NCBI GenBank assembly: GCA_965279165.1
Contig: OZ257140.1
Span: forward strand, 2,294,001 to 2,358,000
Direction: 5' to 3'
Source: JBAYIE01 sp965279165
Lineage (GTDB): Bacteria; Bacteroidota; Bacteroidia; UKL13-3
DNA: 64,000 bases
The position numbers were made by a program, and so were the translations under genes. Position 1 is the stretch's first letter. Each line of letters opens with the position of its first letter. Of the stretch, positions 44,701 through 46,372 are shown piece after piece. Under the pieces are notes generated by a model that was not told the origin of the DNA, did no database searches, and saw nothing but the letters and a program-made list of their open reading frames with translations.

Positions 44701-45245
44701 GTGATACATTATTATTGAATCCATTACAAAGCACACTTGCTCCGGGTAAATCAGATACAATTATATTTACTGTTAGGATAACACCAAACGAAAACTACGG
44801 TCTGTTCTTTAATACCGCAATAGCTAAAGCAATCGATACTACCGGCACACAAACAACCAAGGATGTTTCAACAGATGGGTTAAAACCTGATCCGGATGAT
44901 GATGGCAATCCGGATGAGAAAGAGCCTACAATTATCTTATTAACAAATCCGGTATTACCGCCGGTTAAAGTACCTACCGGTTTCTCTCCTAATGGGGATG
45001 GAGTTAATGATTATTACTACATCGAAAATCCGAAAAACTACCAATTGTTTTTCGCAGTTTACAATCGTTGGGGTAACCTTATTTACGAAAGTCCAAACTA
45101 TGATAATAGTTGGGATGGCGAGTCGAAGAACGGAATTGTAATTGGTGATAAAATACCAGATGGAACGTATTTCTATATCATTGAATTTACAGATGAAAAT
45201 GGCGTTAAACATAAAATTTCAAAATTCTTAACAATCAGTCGGTAA
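16782..45245 (+). CDS. Giant modular T9SS-secreted surface protein, 3' part with type B sorting domain
   Basis: This frame (about 9487 residues) continues the 90-residue repeats of the upstream part after the single-base shift. The open frame reaches further back, to about 16587, but that stretch translates to non-repeat residues and is not the coding frame. Order of modules: about 48 further 270-bp units; a linker; 20 MBG/YGX-type repeats (motifs KVYG, DSLTITP) plus one divergent unit; DUF11-like repeats including nine near-identical 127-residue copies; three composite modules with a conserved SWPGWCLTNGVWRQCDDGF core; then the C-terminal CHU_C-type domain (TGFSPNGDGVND, YNRWG, DGTYFY) that is the T9SS type B sorting signal. 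The restored protein has about 15,081 residues in the window alone. The role is inferred to be surface adhesion, gliding or biofilm. It could be a pseudogene if the frameshift is real. Confidence 0.9.
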   Translation, partial: NSSVDSIMVNPASVGGSISGSATVCSGTNSTNLTLSGHTGSIVRWQSSTVSNFSSNVTNIENTTTTQTASNVTATTYYRAIIKSGVCDSASSASASVSVNPVSVGGTFTGGNVSVCTGTNSTTLTLSGHTGTIQWQSSTTSATSGFTNITDSISATLRANNLTTKTYYRAVVTSGVCSPVNSSVDSIMISPVSVGGSISGSTTVCSGTNSTNLTLSGHTGSIVRWQSSTVSNFSSNVTNIDNTTTTQTATNVTATTYYRAIIKSGVCDSASSASATISVNPVSVGGTFTGGNVSVCTGTNSTTLTLSGHTGTIQWQSSTTSATSGFTNITDSISATLRANNLTAKTYYRAVVTSGVCSPVNSSVDSIMVNPASVGGSISGSTTVCSGTNSSNLILSGYTGSIVRWQSSTVSNFSSNVTNIENTTIGYTATNVTATTYYRAIIKSGVCDSASSASATVTVNPVSVGGTFTGGNVSVCTGTNSTTLTLSGHTGTIQWQSSTTSATSGFTNITDSISATLRANNLTTKTYYRAVVTSGVCSPVNSSVDSIMVNPASVGGSISGSATVCSGTNSTNLTLSGHTGSIVRWQSSTASDFSSGLTNIENTTIGYTATNVTATTYYRTIIKSGVCDSASSASATISVNPISVGGTFTGGNVSVCTGTNSTTLTLSGHTGTIQWQSSTTSATSGFTNITDSISATLRANNLTTKTYYRAVVTSGVCSPVNSSVDSIMISPVSVGGSISGGATVCSGTNSTNLTLSGHTGSIVRWQSSTVSNFSSNVTNIDNTTTTQTATNVTATTYYRAIIKSGVCDSASSASATISVNPVSVGGTFTGGNVSVCTGTNSTTLTLSGHTGTIQWQSSTTSATSGFTNIADSISATLRANNLTAKTYYRAVVTSGVCSPVNSSVDSIMVNPASVGGSISGSTTVCSGTNSSNLILSGHTGSIVRWQSSTVSNFSSNVTNIENTTTTQTASNLTATTYYRAIIKSGVCDSASSASATISVNPVSVGGTFTGGNVSVCTGTNSTTLTLSGHTGTIQWQSSTTSATSGFTNITDSISATLRANNLTTKTYYRAVVTSGVCSPVNSSVDSIMVNPASVGGSISGSTTVCSGTNSSNLILSGYTGSIVRWQSSTVSNFSSNVTNIENTTTTQTASNVTATTYYRAIIKSGVCDSASSASASVSVNPVSVGGTFTGGNVSVCTGTNSTTLTLSGHTGTIQWQSSTTSATSGFTNITDSISATLRANNLTTKTYYRAVVTSGVCSPVNSSVDSIMISPVSVGGSISGSTTVCSGTNSTNLTLSGHTGSIVRWQSSTVSNFSSNVTNIDNTTTTQTATNVTATTYYRAIIKSGVCDSASSASATISVNPVSVGGTFTGGNVSVCTGTNSTTLTLSGHTGTIQWQSSTTSATSGFTNITDSISATLRANNLTAKTYYRAVVTSGVCSPVNSSVDSIMVNPASVGGSISGSTTVCSGTNSSNLILSGYTGSIVRWQSSTVSNFSSNVTNIENTTIGYTATNVTATTYYRAIIKSGVCDSASSASATVTVNPVSVGGTFTGGNVSVCTGTNSTTLTLSGHTGTIQWQSSTTSATSGFTNITDSISATLRANNLTTKTYYRAVVTSGVCSPVNSSVDSIMVNPASVGGSISGSATVCSGTNSTNLTLSGHTGSIVRWQSSTASDFSSGLTNIENTTIGYTATNVTATTYYRTIIKSGVCDSASSASATISVNPISVGGTFTGGNVSVCTGTNSTTLTLSGHTGTIQWQSSTTSATSGFTNITDSISATLRANNLTTKTYYRAVVTSGVCSPVNSSVDSIMISPVSVGGSISGGATVCSGTNSTNLTLSGHTGSIVRWQSSTVSNFSSNVTNIDNTTTTQTATNVTATTYYRAIIKSGVCDSASSASATISVNPVSVGGTFTGGNVSVCTGTNSTTLTLSGHTGTIQWQSSTTSATSGFTNITDSISATLRANNLTAKTYYRAVVTSGVCSPVNSSVDSIMVNPASVGGSISGSTTVCSGTNSSNLILSGYTGSIVRWQSSTVSNFSSNVTNIENTTIGYTATNVTATTYYRAIIKSGVCDSASSASATVTVNPVSVGGTFTGGNVSVCTGTNSTTLTLSGHTGTIQWQSSTTSATSGFTNITDSISATLRANNLTTKTYYRAVVTSGVCSPVNSSVDSIMVNPASVGGSISGSATVCSGTNSTNLTLSGHTGSIVRWQSSTASDFSSGLTNIENTTIGYTATNVTATTYYRTIIKSGVCDSASSASATISVNPVSVGGTFTGGNVSVCTGTNSSTLTLSGHTGTIQWQSSITSATSGFTNITDSISATLRANNLTTKTYYRAVVTSGVCSPVNSSVDSIMVNPASVGGSISGSTTVCSGTNSSNLILSGHTGSIVRWQSSTASDFSSGLTNIVNTTTTHTASNVTATTYYRAIIKSGVCDSASSASATISVNPVSVGGTFTGGNVSVCTGTNSTTLTLSGHTGTIQWQSSTTSATSGFTNIADSISATLRANNLTAKTYYRAVVTSGVCSPVNSSVDSIMVNPASVGGSISGSTTVCSGTNSSNLILSGHTGSIVRWQSSTVSNFSSNVTNIENTTTTQTASNLTATTYYRAIIKSGVCDSASSASATISVNPVSVGGTFTGGNVSVCTGTNSTTLTLSGHTGTIQWQSSTTSATSGFTNITDSISATLRANNLTTKTYYRAVVTSGVCSPVNSSVDSIMVNPASVGGSISGSTTVCSGTNSSNLILSGYTGSIVRWQSSTVSNFSSNVTNIENTTIGYTTTNVTATTYYRAIIKSGVCDSASSASATVTVNPASVGGTFTGGNVSVCTGTNSTTLTLSGHTGTIQWQSSTTSATSGFTNITDSISATLRANNLTAKTYYRAVVTSGVCSPVNSSVDSIMISPVSVGGSISGGATVCSGTNSTNLTLSGHTGSIVRWQSSTASDFSSGLTNIANTTTTNTATNVTATTYYRAIIKSGVCDSASSASATISVNPVSVGGTFTGGNVSVCTGTNSTTLTLSGHTGTIQWQSSTTSATSGFTNITDSISASLRASNLTTKTYYRAVVTSGVCSPVNSSVDSIMVNPASVGGSISGSTTVCSGTNSSNLILSGYTGSIVRWQSSTVSNFSSNVTNIDNTTTTQTATNVTATTYYRAIIKSGVCDSASSASATISVNPVSVGGTFTGGNVSVCTGTNSTTLTLSGHTGTIQWQSSTTSATSGFTNITDSISATLRANNLTTKTYYRAVVTSGVCSPVNSSVDSIMVNPASVGGSISGSTTVCSGTNSSNLILSGYTGSIVRWQSSTVSNFSSNVTNIENTTIGYTATNVTATTYYRAIIKSGVCDSASSASATVTVNPASVGGTFTGGNVSVCTGTNSTTLTLSGHTGTIQWQSSTTSATSGFTNITDSISATLRANNLTAKTYYRAVVTSGVCSPVNSSVDSIMISPVSVGGSISGSTTVCSGTNSTNLTLSGHTGSIVRWQSSTVSNFSSNVTNIENTTIGYTASNVTATTFYRAIIKSGVCDSASSASATISVNPVSVGGTFTGGNVSVCTGTNSTTLTLSGHTGTIQWQSSTTSATSGFTNITDSISATLRANNLTTKTYYRAVVTSGVCSPVNSSVDSIMVNPASVGGSISGGATVCSGTNSTNLTLSGHTGSIVRWQSSTVSNFSANVTNIDNTTTTQTATNVTATTYYRAIIKSGVCDSASSASATISVNPVSVGGTFTGGNVSVCTGTNSTTLTLSGHTGTIQWQSSITSATSGFANITDSVSATLRANNLTTKTYYRAVVTSGVCSPVNSSVDSIMVNPASVGGSISGSTTVCSGTNSSNLILSGYTGSIVRWQSSTVSNFSSNVTNIDNTTTTQTATNVTATTYYRAIIKSGVCDSASSASATISVNPVSVGGTFTGGNVSVCTGTNSTTLTLSGHTGTIQWQSSTTSATSGFTNITDSISATLRANNLTTKTYYRAVVTSGVCSPVNSSVDSIMVNPASVGGSISGSTTVCSGTNSSNLILSGYTGSIVRWQSSTVSNFSSNVTNIENTTIGYTATNVTATTYYRAIIKSGVCDSASSASATISVNPVSVGGTFTGGNVSVCTGTNSSTLTLSGHTGTIQWQSSITSATSGFTNITDSVSASLRANNLTTKTYYRAVVTSGVCSPVNSSVDSIMVNPASVGGSISGSTTVCSGTNSTNLTLSGHTGSIVRWQSSTVSNFSANVTNIDNTTTTQTATNVTATTYYRAIIKSGVCDSASSASASVSVNPVSVGGTFTGGNVSVCTGTNSTTLTLSGHTGTIQWQSSTTSATSGFTNITDSISATLRANNLTAKTYYRAVVTSGSCSAANSGVDSIMINSPVVSNIISGNQRICYGSVAGVLSGSVPTGGNGSSYLYSWISSTTSANSGFTLANGTNINSNYLPGSLTQNTWFRRLVSSGICPTDTSNALLDTVSLKVVYAYNTTPINIIYGSILSLPATVQVKYNDSTSEFRPVTWDSSGFSGIVGVYNYNGVISLANGTCNPSNIEASVQITISPKAITVKADSLTKVYGSTEPTLTYQIISGSLVGGDVFTGSISRTSGENVGKYAINQGSLSLSSNYTLTYIKDSLTITPKAITITASSKTKVYGENDPLLTYSITSGGPLVGTDSLTGSLSRATGANVGKYVIGQGTLSAGSNYTLTYIQDSLTITPKAISVTADAKTKVYGSTDPTLTYQITSGSLVGGDAFSGSINRTSGDSVGKYAINKGTLSLSSNYTLTYIKDSLTITPKAITVTADAKTKVYGDVDPILVYQITNGNLIGGDVFSGSISRTSGENIGKYSINQGSLTLNSNYILTYINDSLTITPKSVIVKANGKTKEFGSSDPLLDYILIGTTLPGDVFSGSLTRSSGENVGKYSINQGSLTLGNNYTITYINDSLSITPKAIVVKANSQLKIYGESDPTLLYQILAGGLIGSDSFSGNLNRVSGEIVGKYVINQGTLSLSSNYTLTYVKDSLTINPRSITVTADAKTKVYGTSDPTLTYQITNGSLVLGDAFIGSINRTTGENVGKYAINQGTLSLNSNYNLTYIKDSLSITKNFITIKADAKSKVYGASEPGLTYQIVSGTLSEGDNFSGSLSRTAGENVGSYTIGQGSVSLSGNYTLVYQSDSLSITPRPISVRADSLTKVYGASDPTLTYQITSGTLVGGDNFSGSIQRTAGENVGKYAINQGTLSLSSNYSLIYVRDSLTIIQRSITAKADPKTKVYGTNDSVLTYQIINGTLVSGDVFSGNLVRTSGENVGKYSINIGTLTLNNNYLFTYLNDSLTITPKSITVKADAKAKIFGTPDPVLTYLIVQGDLSFSDNISGSLSRTPGENLGKYSINQGSLSLNSNYNLTYIRDSLTIGLTAITVKADAKTKVYGNSDPSLTYTVVSGTIQPGDNFTGSLVRSNGESVNKYSIGQGTLSLPSNYTLIFINDTLEITPRPITIKANPSSKIYGNTDSVLTYQITSGNLVGNDLFTGNLLRSPGSNIGKYNIGIGTVTLGNNYALTYLNDTLTILPRLITVKADPKSKVYGSSDPVLTYQITSGSLALSDSFSGSINRTIGESIGKYPINIGSLALGNNYILTYIRDSLTIGSNIIIVKANPSSKVYGNQDSTLTYNIVFGSLQGSDQFTGNIIRAAGENIGKYVITQGTLSLPVHYSLVYLSDSFTVLPRPIQVKANEKTKIYGQSDPSLNYQIISGNLVNGDSISGTVIRIVGESVGKYSINKGSLTSSPNYTLTYLNDSLTITPKSIVVKADVKFKTYGDSDPVLTYQIVSGALISGDTFAGKLSRITGENIGKYPIHQGTLSLSSNYQFTYLLDTLTILVRPVIVKAEAKTKIYGNTDPSLTYYLLSGSLATGDNFIGNLVRTTGENVGKYSINKGTLALNNNYSLTYFNDSLSITPRTLVVKADAKSKVYGANDPILTYQFVVGNLIQGDSVTGNLSRSAGESVGKYAINQGSFNVNSNYSITYLNDSLTITPKPLVVKAEAKTKVYGEIDPVLTYIITNGGPLIGTDTFSGALSRNTGENIGNYLINKGTLSLNSNYTLSYLNDTLKITPKQITLKVKDFVKVYKTTKVFNTDTSVFSLIAGVLTNGAKVQSVSVTSAGASESAPIGTYAINFANLGVELRDQLNQVVTSNYTINLIPGTLTVVGRDIKLTVTKTSDSSSITAGDSIPYRINVINIGTGSISIGDQIEIIEQPALGLSIGSAYSNFGNYNMSNGSLTLNNSFDPLDTIILHVKGRVSPTFTSSTIKNAVLIKLPPDIINPIDSTDSITTPVKRWINLTTVKTSDSSSITAGDSISYTITVTNNGQSTLNAGEVVSIIDQPASGLSIGNYTTTNGSYQASTGALTLNSSFGKTDALVLKVRARVSPTYTGTTIKNAVLVRLPIDVTPHGDSTDTITTPVKRWINLTTVKTSDSSRITAGDSISYTITVTNNGQSTLNAGEVVSIIDQPASGLSIGNYTTTNGSYNASNGALTLNSSFGKTNSIVLKVRARVSPTYTGTTIKNAVLVKLPIDVTPHGDSTDTITTPVKRWINLTTVKTSDSSSITAGDSISYTITVTNNGQSTLNAGEVVSIIDQPASGLSIGNYTTTNGSYQASTGALTLNSSFGKTDALVLKVRARVSPTYTGTTIKNAVLVKLPIDVTPHGDSTDTITTPVKRWINLTTIKTSDSSSITAGDSISYTITVTNNGQSTLNAGEVVSIIDQPASGLSIGNYTTTNGSYQASTGALTLNSSFGKTDALVLKVRARVSPTYTGTTIKNAVLVKLPIDVTPHGDSTDTITTPVKRWINLTTVKTSDSSSITAGDSISYTITVTNNGQSTLNAGEVVSIIDQPASGLSIGNYTTTNGSYQASTGALTLNSSFGKTDALVLKVRARVSPTYTGTTIKNAVLVKLPIDVTPHGDSTDTITTPVKRWINLTTVKTSDSSSITAGDSISYTITVTNNGQSTLNAGEVVSIIDQPASGLSIGNYTTTNGSYQASTGALTLNSSFGKTDALVLKVRARVSPTYTGTTIKNAVLVKLPIDVTPHGDSTDTITTPVKRWINLTTVKTSDSSSITAGDSISYTITVTNNGQSTLNAGEVVSIIDQPASGLSIGNYTTTNGSYQASTGALTLNSSFGKTDALVLKVRARVSPTYTGTTIKNAVLVKLPIDVTPHGDSTDTITTPVKRWINLTTVKTSDSSSITAGDSISYTITVTNNGQSTLNAGEVVSIIDQPASGLSIGNYTTTNGSYQASTGALTLNSSFGKTDALVLKVRARVSPTYTGTTIKNAVLVKLPIDVTPHGDSTDTITTPVKRWINLTTVKTSDSSSITAGDSISYTITVTNNGQSTLNAGEVVSIIDQPASGLSIGNYTTTNGSYQASTGALTLNSSFGKTDALVLKVRARVSPTYTGTTIKNAVLVKLPIDVTPQGDSTDTITTPVKRWINLTVDKTSNTTTNAAGDSVTYVISVINNGKSSMSTGEVVTITDQPANGLTIGSYTSNNGVYNVNTKGLTLNSNFAKADTIRLTVRARIAITYTGSSIKNSVIVKLPPDISNPGDSTDSIVTIVNPYINAIIDDYRNTPVDGAKGGTVGQVLSNDTLNGVLISTPSSVTLSVLDSGGIKGVSISNIGIISIPAGTMEGNYNILYRICNGASCDTATAIVGIKRGLALISSSICVNDIPYIHYKVTPNFNTNSTPVTITWLNGNGSALTALSPITNQPLEADVLYAGTKPDANGNPTSWPGWCLTNGVWRQCDDGFLGVRPNAKVVFSVNPSDTILVSYPPATPNCSSLPPAVSKMAMRKRVVSTGNYNNIGDTIKYKIVVENTGNVMLSEIKVTDSNAVITTPVNGMISSINIGDSSSVMAYHIVSLSDLISKSVLNFATALGKDTGDKPVIGKSDTTITPVERIVNLTVRKTSDSSSIIAGDSISYKIIVTNNGISTIASGEVVSIIDQPESGLSIGNYTTTNGSYNASTGELTLSNNFKKTDTLVLKVRARVSPTYTSSTIKNSVLVKLPPDITNPIDSTDSVTIPVKRRIYLSTIKTADSTNITAGDSISYTITVTNNGQSTLNAGEIVSIIEQPANGLIIGNYKTTNGSYNPTNGALTLNNNFGKADTLVLKVRAKVSPTYTATNIKNAVLVKLPPDVLNPGDSTDSVITYVKQHINAILDDYRSTPVDGAKGGSVGQILANDSLNGTLITNSGSVVISLVNNGGLGGLQIDTTGKLTVLPGTWEGIYNVVYRICNLNNCDTATAIVSVKRGLTITSSPKCINDVPYVHYKVTPNFSVGTSKPVTITWLNGNGSLLTTMSPISNQTLEADILYAGTKPDINGNPTSWPGWCLTNGVWRQCDDGFLGVRPNAKMIFSVNPSDTVLVSYPPATPNCSSLPPAVSKMTMRKRVVSNGPYRNVGDTIKYKIVVENTGNTALKSIVVTDSNAQITVPSGGMISSIPAGDSAGVYAYHIITLSDMKNQKVINYAKGLGLDTGNVPVEAKSDTTITEVRRTIDLTVVKTSDMPLVTAGDTIGYTITISNNGASKLLAGEQLTITDQPSIGLTIGSYSTSFGTYNAVNGALILNNDFGIYQSITLKVKARVSVTFIGTEIKNAVLVKLPIDVTPEGDSTDTVSTGVKPSINAILDDYRNIPIDGAKGDTLGHILSNDTLAGVLIVNNSSVTIGLVNNGGLSGVMIDSNGVIIIPPGTWEGIYNVVYRICNSGNCDTATIILNVKRGMQITVSPKCISDVPYVHYKVIPNFTPDNSIPLTITWLNGDGSKLDALTPMTNQPLAADILYAGTKPDAFGNPTSWPGWCLTNGVWRQCDDGFLGVRPNARIVFSVNPTDTIMVNYPPATPSCSSLPPAVSRMVLRKKVISTGTYSNIGDTIKYQITIENTGNVDLPAITVYDSNATITKPEYGLIGMLKVADSTFVEAYHIVTMEDLFAHIVTNCATAIGLDTGDIIIKGSSDTVKTVVGRHVDLAIIKESESKICKPGDTLNYSIKITNRGDSKIQTGENIEVKEEPGEGLSIVSYSTADGTYDSLTGSLTLNKEFGINQTIILNVKTAIHKKFESDSIRNGVSVRLPIDILHTGDSNALNIKFISRPLIGIAKTSTNPVLQSDGSYDVGFIIYVKNYGKEKLRGISVKDDLTKTIPSPSLYTVKSSPITMGGLVANNLFNGLDSNAELLDTASCSLLPGETGTIIFTVNILPKGFYGPFTNLAIGSATGDITGGYTSDTSTAGNNPDPSGNDNPGDTANSKPTIFSLLPTPVIGLAKSASEPIDNANGTFDVTYKLIVSNLGKMPLTNVQVGDNLNRTFPSPTTFKVVNAIVSTGTLKFNNSFNGRSDTLLLNPLQSTLAPGKSDTIIFTVRITPNENYGLFFNTAIAKAIDTTGTQTTKDVSTDGLKPDPDDDGNPDEKEPTIILLTNPVLPPVKVPTGFSPNGDGVNDYYYIENPKNYQLFFAVYNRWGNLIYESPNYDNSWDGESKNGIVIGDKIPDGTYFYIIEFTDENGVKHKISKFLTISR
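29779..30302 (+). other. Linker between the 270-bp array and the MBG array
   Basis: One diverged Ig-like module (NIISGNQRICYGS, then WFRRLVSSGICPTDTSN) is followed by a module with GSILSLPATVQVKYND that resembles a bacterial Ig-like (Big_4-type) domain. The DNA is not tandemly repeated. It is in frame with the surrounding coding sequence. Confidence 0.6.
30303..35210 (+). repeat. MBG (YGX-type) repeat array: 20 units of about 231 bp plus one divergent unit
   Basis: Each 76-78-residue unit has a K-(A/S)-I-x-V-K-A-(D/N) start, K-(V/I)-YG, a DPxLTYQI strand, (S/T)G-x(5-8)-R-x(2)-GE-N/S-(V/I)-G-K-Y and ends NYxLTYxxDSLTI. Start codons of successive units fall near 30303, 30534 and 30768. This matches the MBG_2 family of bacterial adhesins. 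Only the first few units are similar at DNA level; later units conserve protein but not codons. The last unit (from about 34926) is clearly divergent. Confidence 0.88.
35215..39410 (+). repeat. DUF11-type repeat array with nine near-identical 381-bp copies
   Basis: A divergent first unit (from 35215) precedes nine tandem copies of 381 bp (127 residues), with unit boundaries at 35591, 35972 and every 381 bp to 39020. A divergent last unit follows (VDKTSNTTTNAAGDS). Consensus motifs are KTSDSSSITAGDSISYTITVTNNG (written here in two parts: KTSDSSSITAGDS and ISYTITVTNNG), GEVVSIIDQPASGLSIG and LVLKVRARVSPTYTG. This is the DUF11/conserved-repeat Ig-like fold found in surface proteins. Confidence 0.92.
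39411..43600 (+). repeat. Three large composite modules with a conserved W/C-rich core
   Basis: The modules start at about 39411, 41189 and 42583. Each begins with a cadherin/VCBS-like segment (INAI-DDYR, DGAKG, LSNDTL-G), continues through YRICN-xx-CDTAT and a segment P-Y-(V/I)-HYKV-PNF, and has an almost invariant core (TSWPGWCLTNGVWRQC, then DDGFLGVRPNA). It ends in PPATP-CSSLPPAVS followed by a DUF11-like unit (IGDTIKY). Between the first and second modules lie two further DUF11 units, and one between the second and third. I do not recognise the core as a named family. Confidence 0.75.
43601..44961 (+). other. C-terminal DUF11-like modules of the giant protein
   Basis: Three non-identical modules: one starting IIKESESKICKPGDTLNYSI, and two longer ones starting IGIAKTSTNPV and IGLAKSASEPI, which carry a Y-D-(V)-(G/T) strand and an FTVNILP or FTVRITP strand. 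They end in Asp-rich, putatively calcium-binding loops (NPDPSGNDNPGD; PDPDDDGNPDEKEP). Such modules are commonly the last ones before a type B T9SS signal. Confidence 0.65.
44970..45242 (+). other. T9SS type B C-terminal sorting domain (gliding motility-associated, CHU_C)
   Basis: The last 91 residues contain VPTGFSPNGDGVNDYYYI, then VYNRWGNLIYES, NSWDGESKNG, PDGTYFYIIEF and the end FLTISR. This order of motifs is the hallmark of the gliding motility-associated C-terminal domain that directs T9SS export and, for type B, attachment through SprF-like partners. No sprF-like gene is in the window. Confidence 0.92.
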
Positions 45246-45250
45246 TATTT

Positions 45251-45664
45251 ATGAATCAACTAAAAGCAGTATTTGATCAAAGAGTCTCAGATATTAAAAC
45301 TTTACAAGAAGTTTGTATTATAGACGATTCTTCAATTCCAAGACTGATAACCTTGAGAATTTGTGAAAACTATTTTAATAATGTACCGGTAAAGGTATTT
45401 GAAGATGTGGATTCTAGTTTGGCTTACCTCAGTCGAAATAAAAATGTAAATAGGGTTATTTTCCTCGATTTGCATATGCCGCATAGGGATGGATGGTCAT
45501 TTCTTGAAAGTTATAATTGTCAGGAGGAGGAAAGTATATTTATTCTTTCGTCTTCCAGTATTGATGAGGACAAAGAAAAATCGAAATATTATAACACGGT
45601 TAAAGAATTTATTACCAAACCAATCACTTTTGACATACTGAATTCCTTGTTCCCTAGAGTTTAA
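45251..45664 (+). CDS. Stand-alone response regulator receiver protein
   Basis: The 137-residue protein is a single CheY-like receiver domain after a short N-terminal extension. The acidic pair is D25-D26, the phospho-acceptor is D73 in FLDLHMP, a serine run at S100-S103 supplies the switch Ser/Thr, and K123 lies in ITKPI. There is no DNA-binding or enzymatic output domain, so it must act by protein contact or as a phosphate sink. The ATG is five bases after the stop of the giant gene with no room for a promoter, so the two are presumably one transcript. The cognate kinase is not in the window. The name and partner are unknown. Confidence 0.88.
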   Translation: MNQLKAVFDQRVSDIKTLQEVCIIDDSSIPRLITLRICENYFNNVPVKVFEDVDSSLAYLSRNKNVNRVIFLDLHMPHRDGWSFLESYNCQEEESIFILSSSSIDEDKEKSKYYNTVKEFITKPITFDILNSLFPRV

Positions 45665-45717
45665 TTCTAAGTTAAAAATTTCAATCTAAATGAATTGGAA
45701 TTAAGTGAGGTTAACTT

Positions 45718-45746
45718 GTTGGTTGAATAGAAGTTTTTAAACCAAC
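45718..45746. terminator. Possible hairpin between convergent genes
   Basis: GTTGGTT (45718-45724) pairs with AACCAAC (45740-45746) across a 15-base loop, in the 92-bp space between the receiver gene and the convergent hydrolase gene. There is no good T-tract on either side, so terminator activity is only a guess. Confidence 0.25.
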
Positions 45747-45756
45747 CAATATCATT

Positions 45757-46365
45757 TTATTTGATTTCACAGGTAAAGGAGAGCTTATCTTCCATATATC
45801 CTTCAAGTTTATCTCCTTGTGCAATTGATCCCACCCCAGATGGTGTTCCTGTGTAAATTAAATCACCTTGTTTCAAAGTAAAATATTGGGATAGGAAGCT
45901 AATTATTTTGTTAAATGAAAATAACATCTGATTGCTGTTACCTTGTTGAACAATTGTCCCATTCTTTTTAAGATAGAAGTTGATGTCTGAAATATTTAAT
46001 TCATTTACCGGAATAAAATTACCAAGTGGAGCGGATCCGTCAAATCCTTTTGCCAATTCCCAGGGTAGACCTTTTTCTTTGAGTGAATTTTGTACGTCGC
46101 GTGCTGTAAAATCAATTCCAAAACCAATTTCCTTATAGTATGAAGAGGCGAATTTTTCTGCAATGTTTTTTCCGGTTTTACAAATCTTAATAACCAATTC
46201 AGCTTCATGATGTATGTCTTTACTAAAATCAGGAATATAAAAAGGCTCACCGTTTTTTATTAATGCTGTATCCGGTTTCGAAAATATGACCGGATTTTGA
46301 GGGATGGCATTTCCTAGTTCTTTTGCATGTTCACTGTAATTTCGTCCAACACAAAATATCTTCAT
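45757..46365 (-). CDS. Fumarylacetoacetate hydrolase family protein
   Basis: The 202-residue protein has the single-domain FAH fold seen in acylpyruvases and 2-hydroxyhepta-2,4-diene-1,7-dioate isomerases. It opens with KIFCVGRNY and has the metal-ligand region HHEAELVIKI (E54 and E56) and a third acidic ligand at about D85 in GIDFTARD, plus the C-terminal GDLIYTGTPSGVG motif. The likely reaction is metal-dependent hydrolysis or decarboxylation of a beta-diketo acid; the exact substrate (acylpyruvate, oxaloacetate or other) cannot be told. It begins 8 bp after the end of the M3 peptidase gene and is probably its operon partner. Confidence 0.9.
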   Translation of the reverse strand: MKIFCVGRNYSEHAKELGNAIPQNPVIFSKPDTALIKNGEPFYIPDFSKDIHHEAELVIKICKTGKNIAEKFASSYYKEIGFGIDFTARDVQNSLKEKGLPWELAKGFDGSAPLGNFIPVNELNISDINFYLKKNGTIVQQGNSNQMLFSFNKIISFLSQYFTLKQGDLIYTGTPSGVGSIAQGDKLEGYMEDKLSFTCEIK

Positions 46366-46372
46366 AAATATG

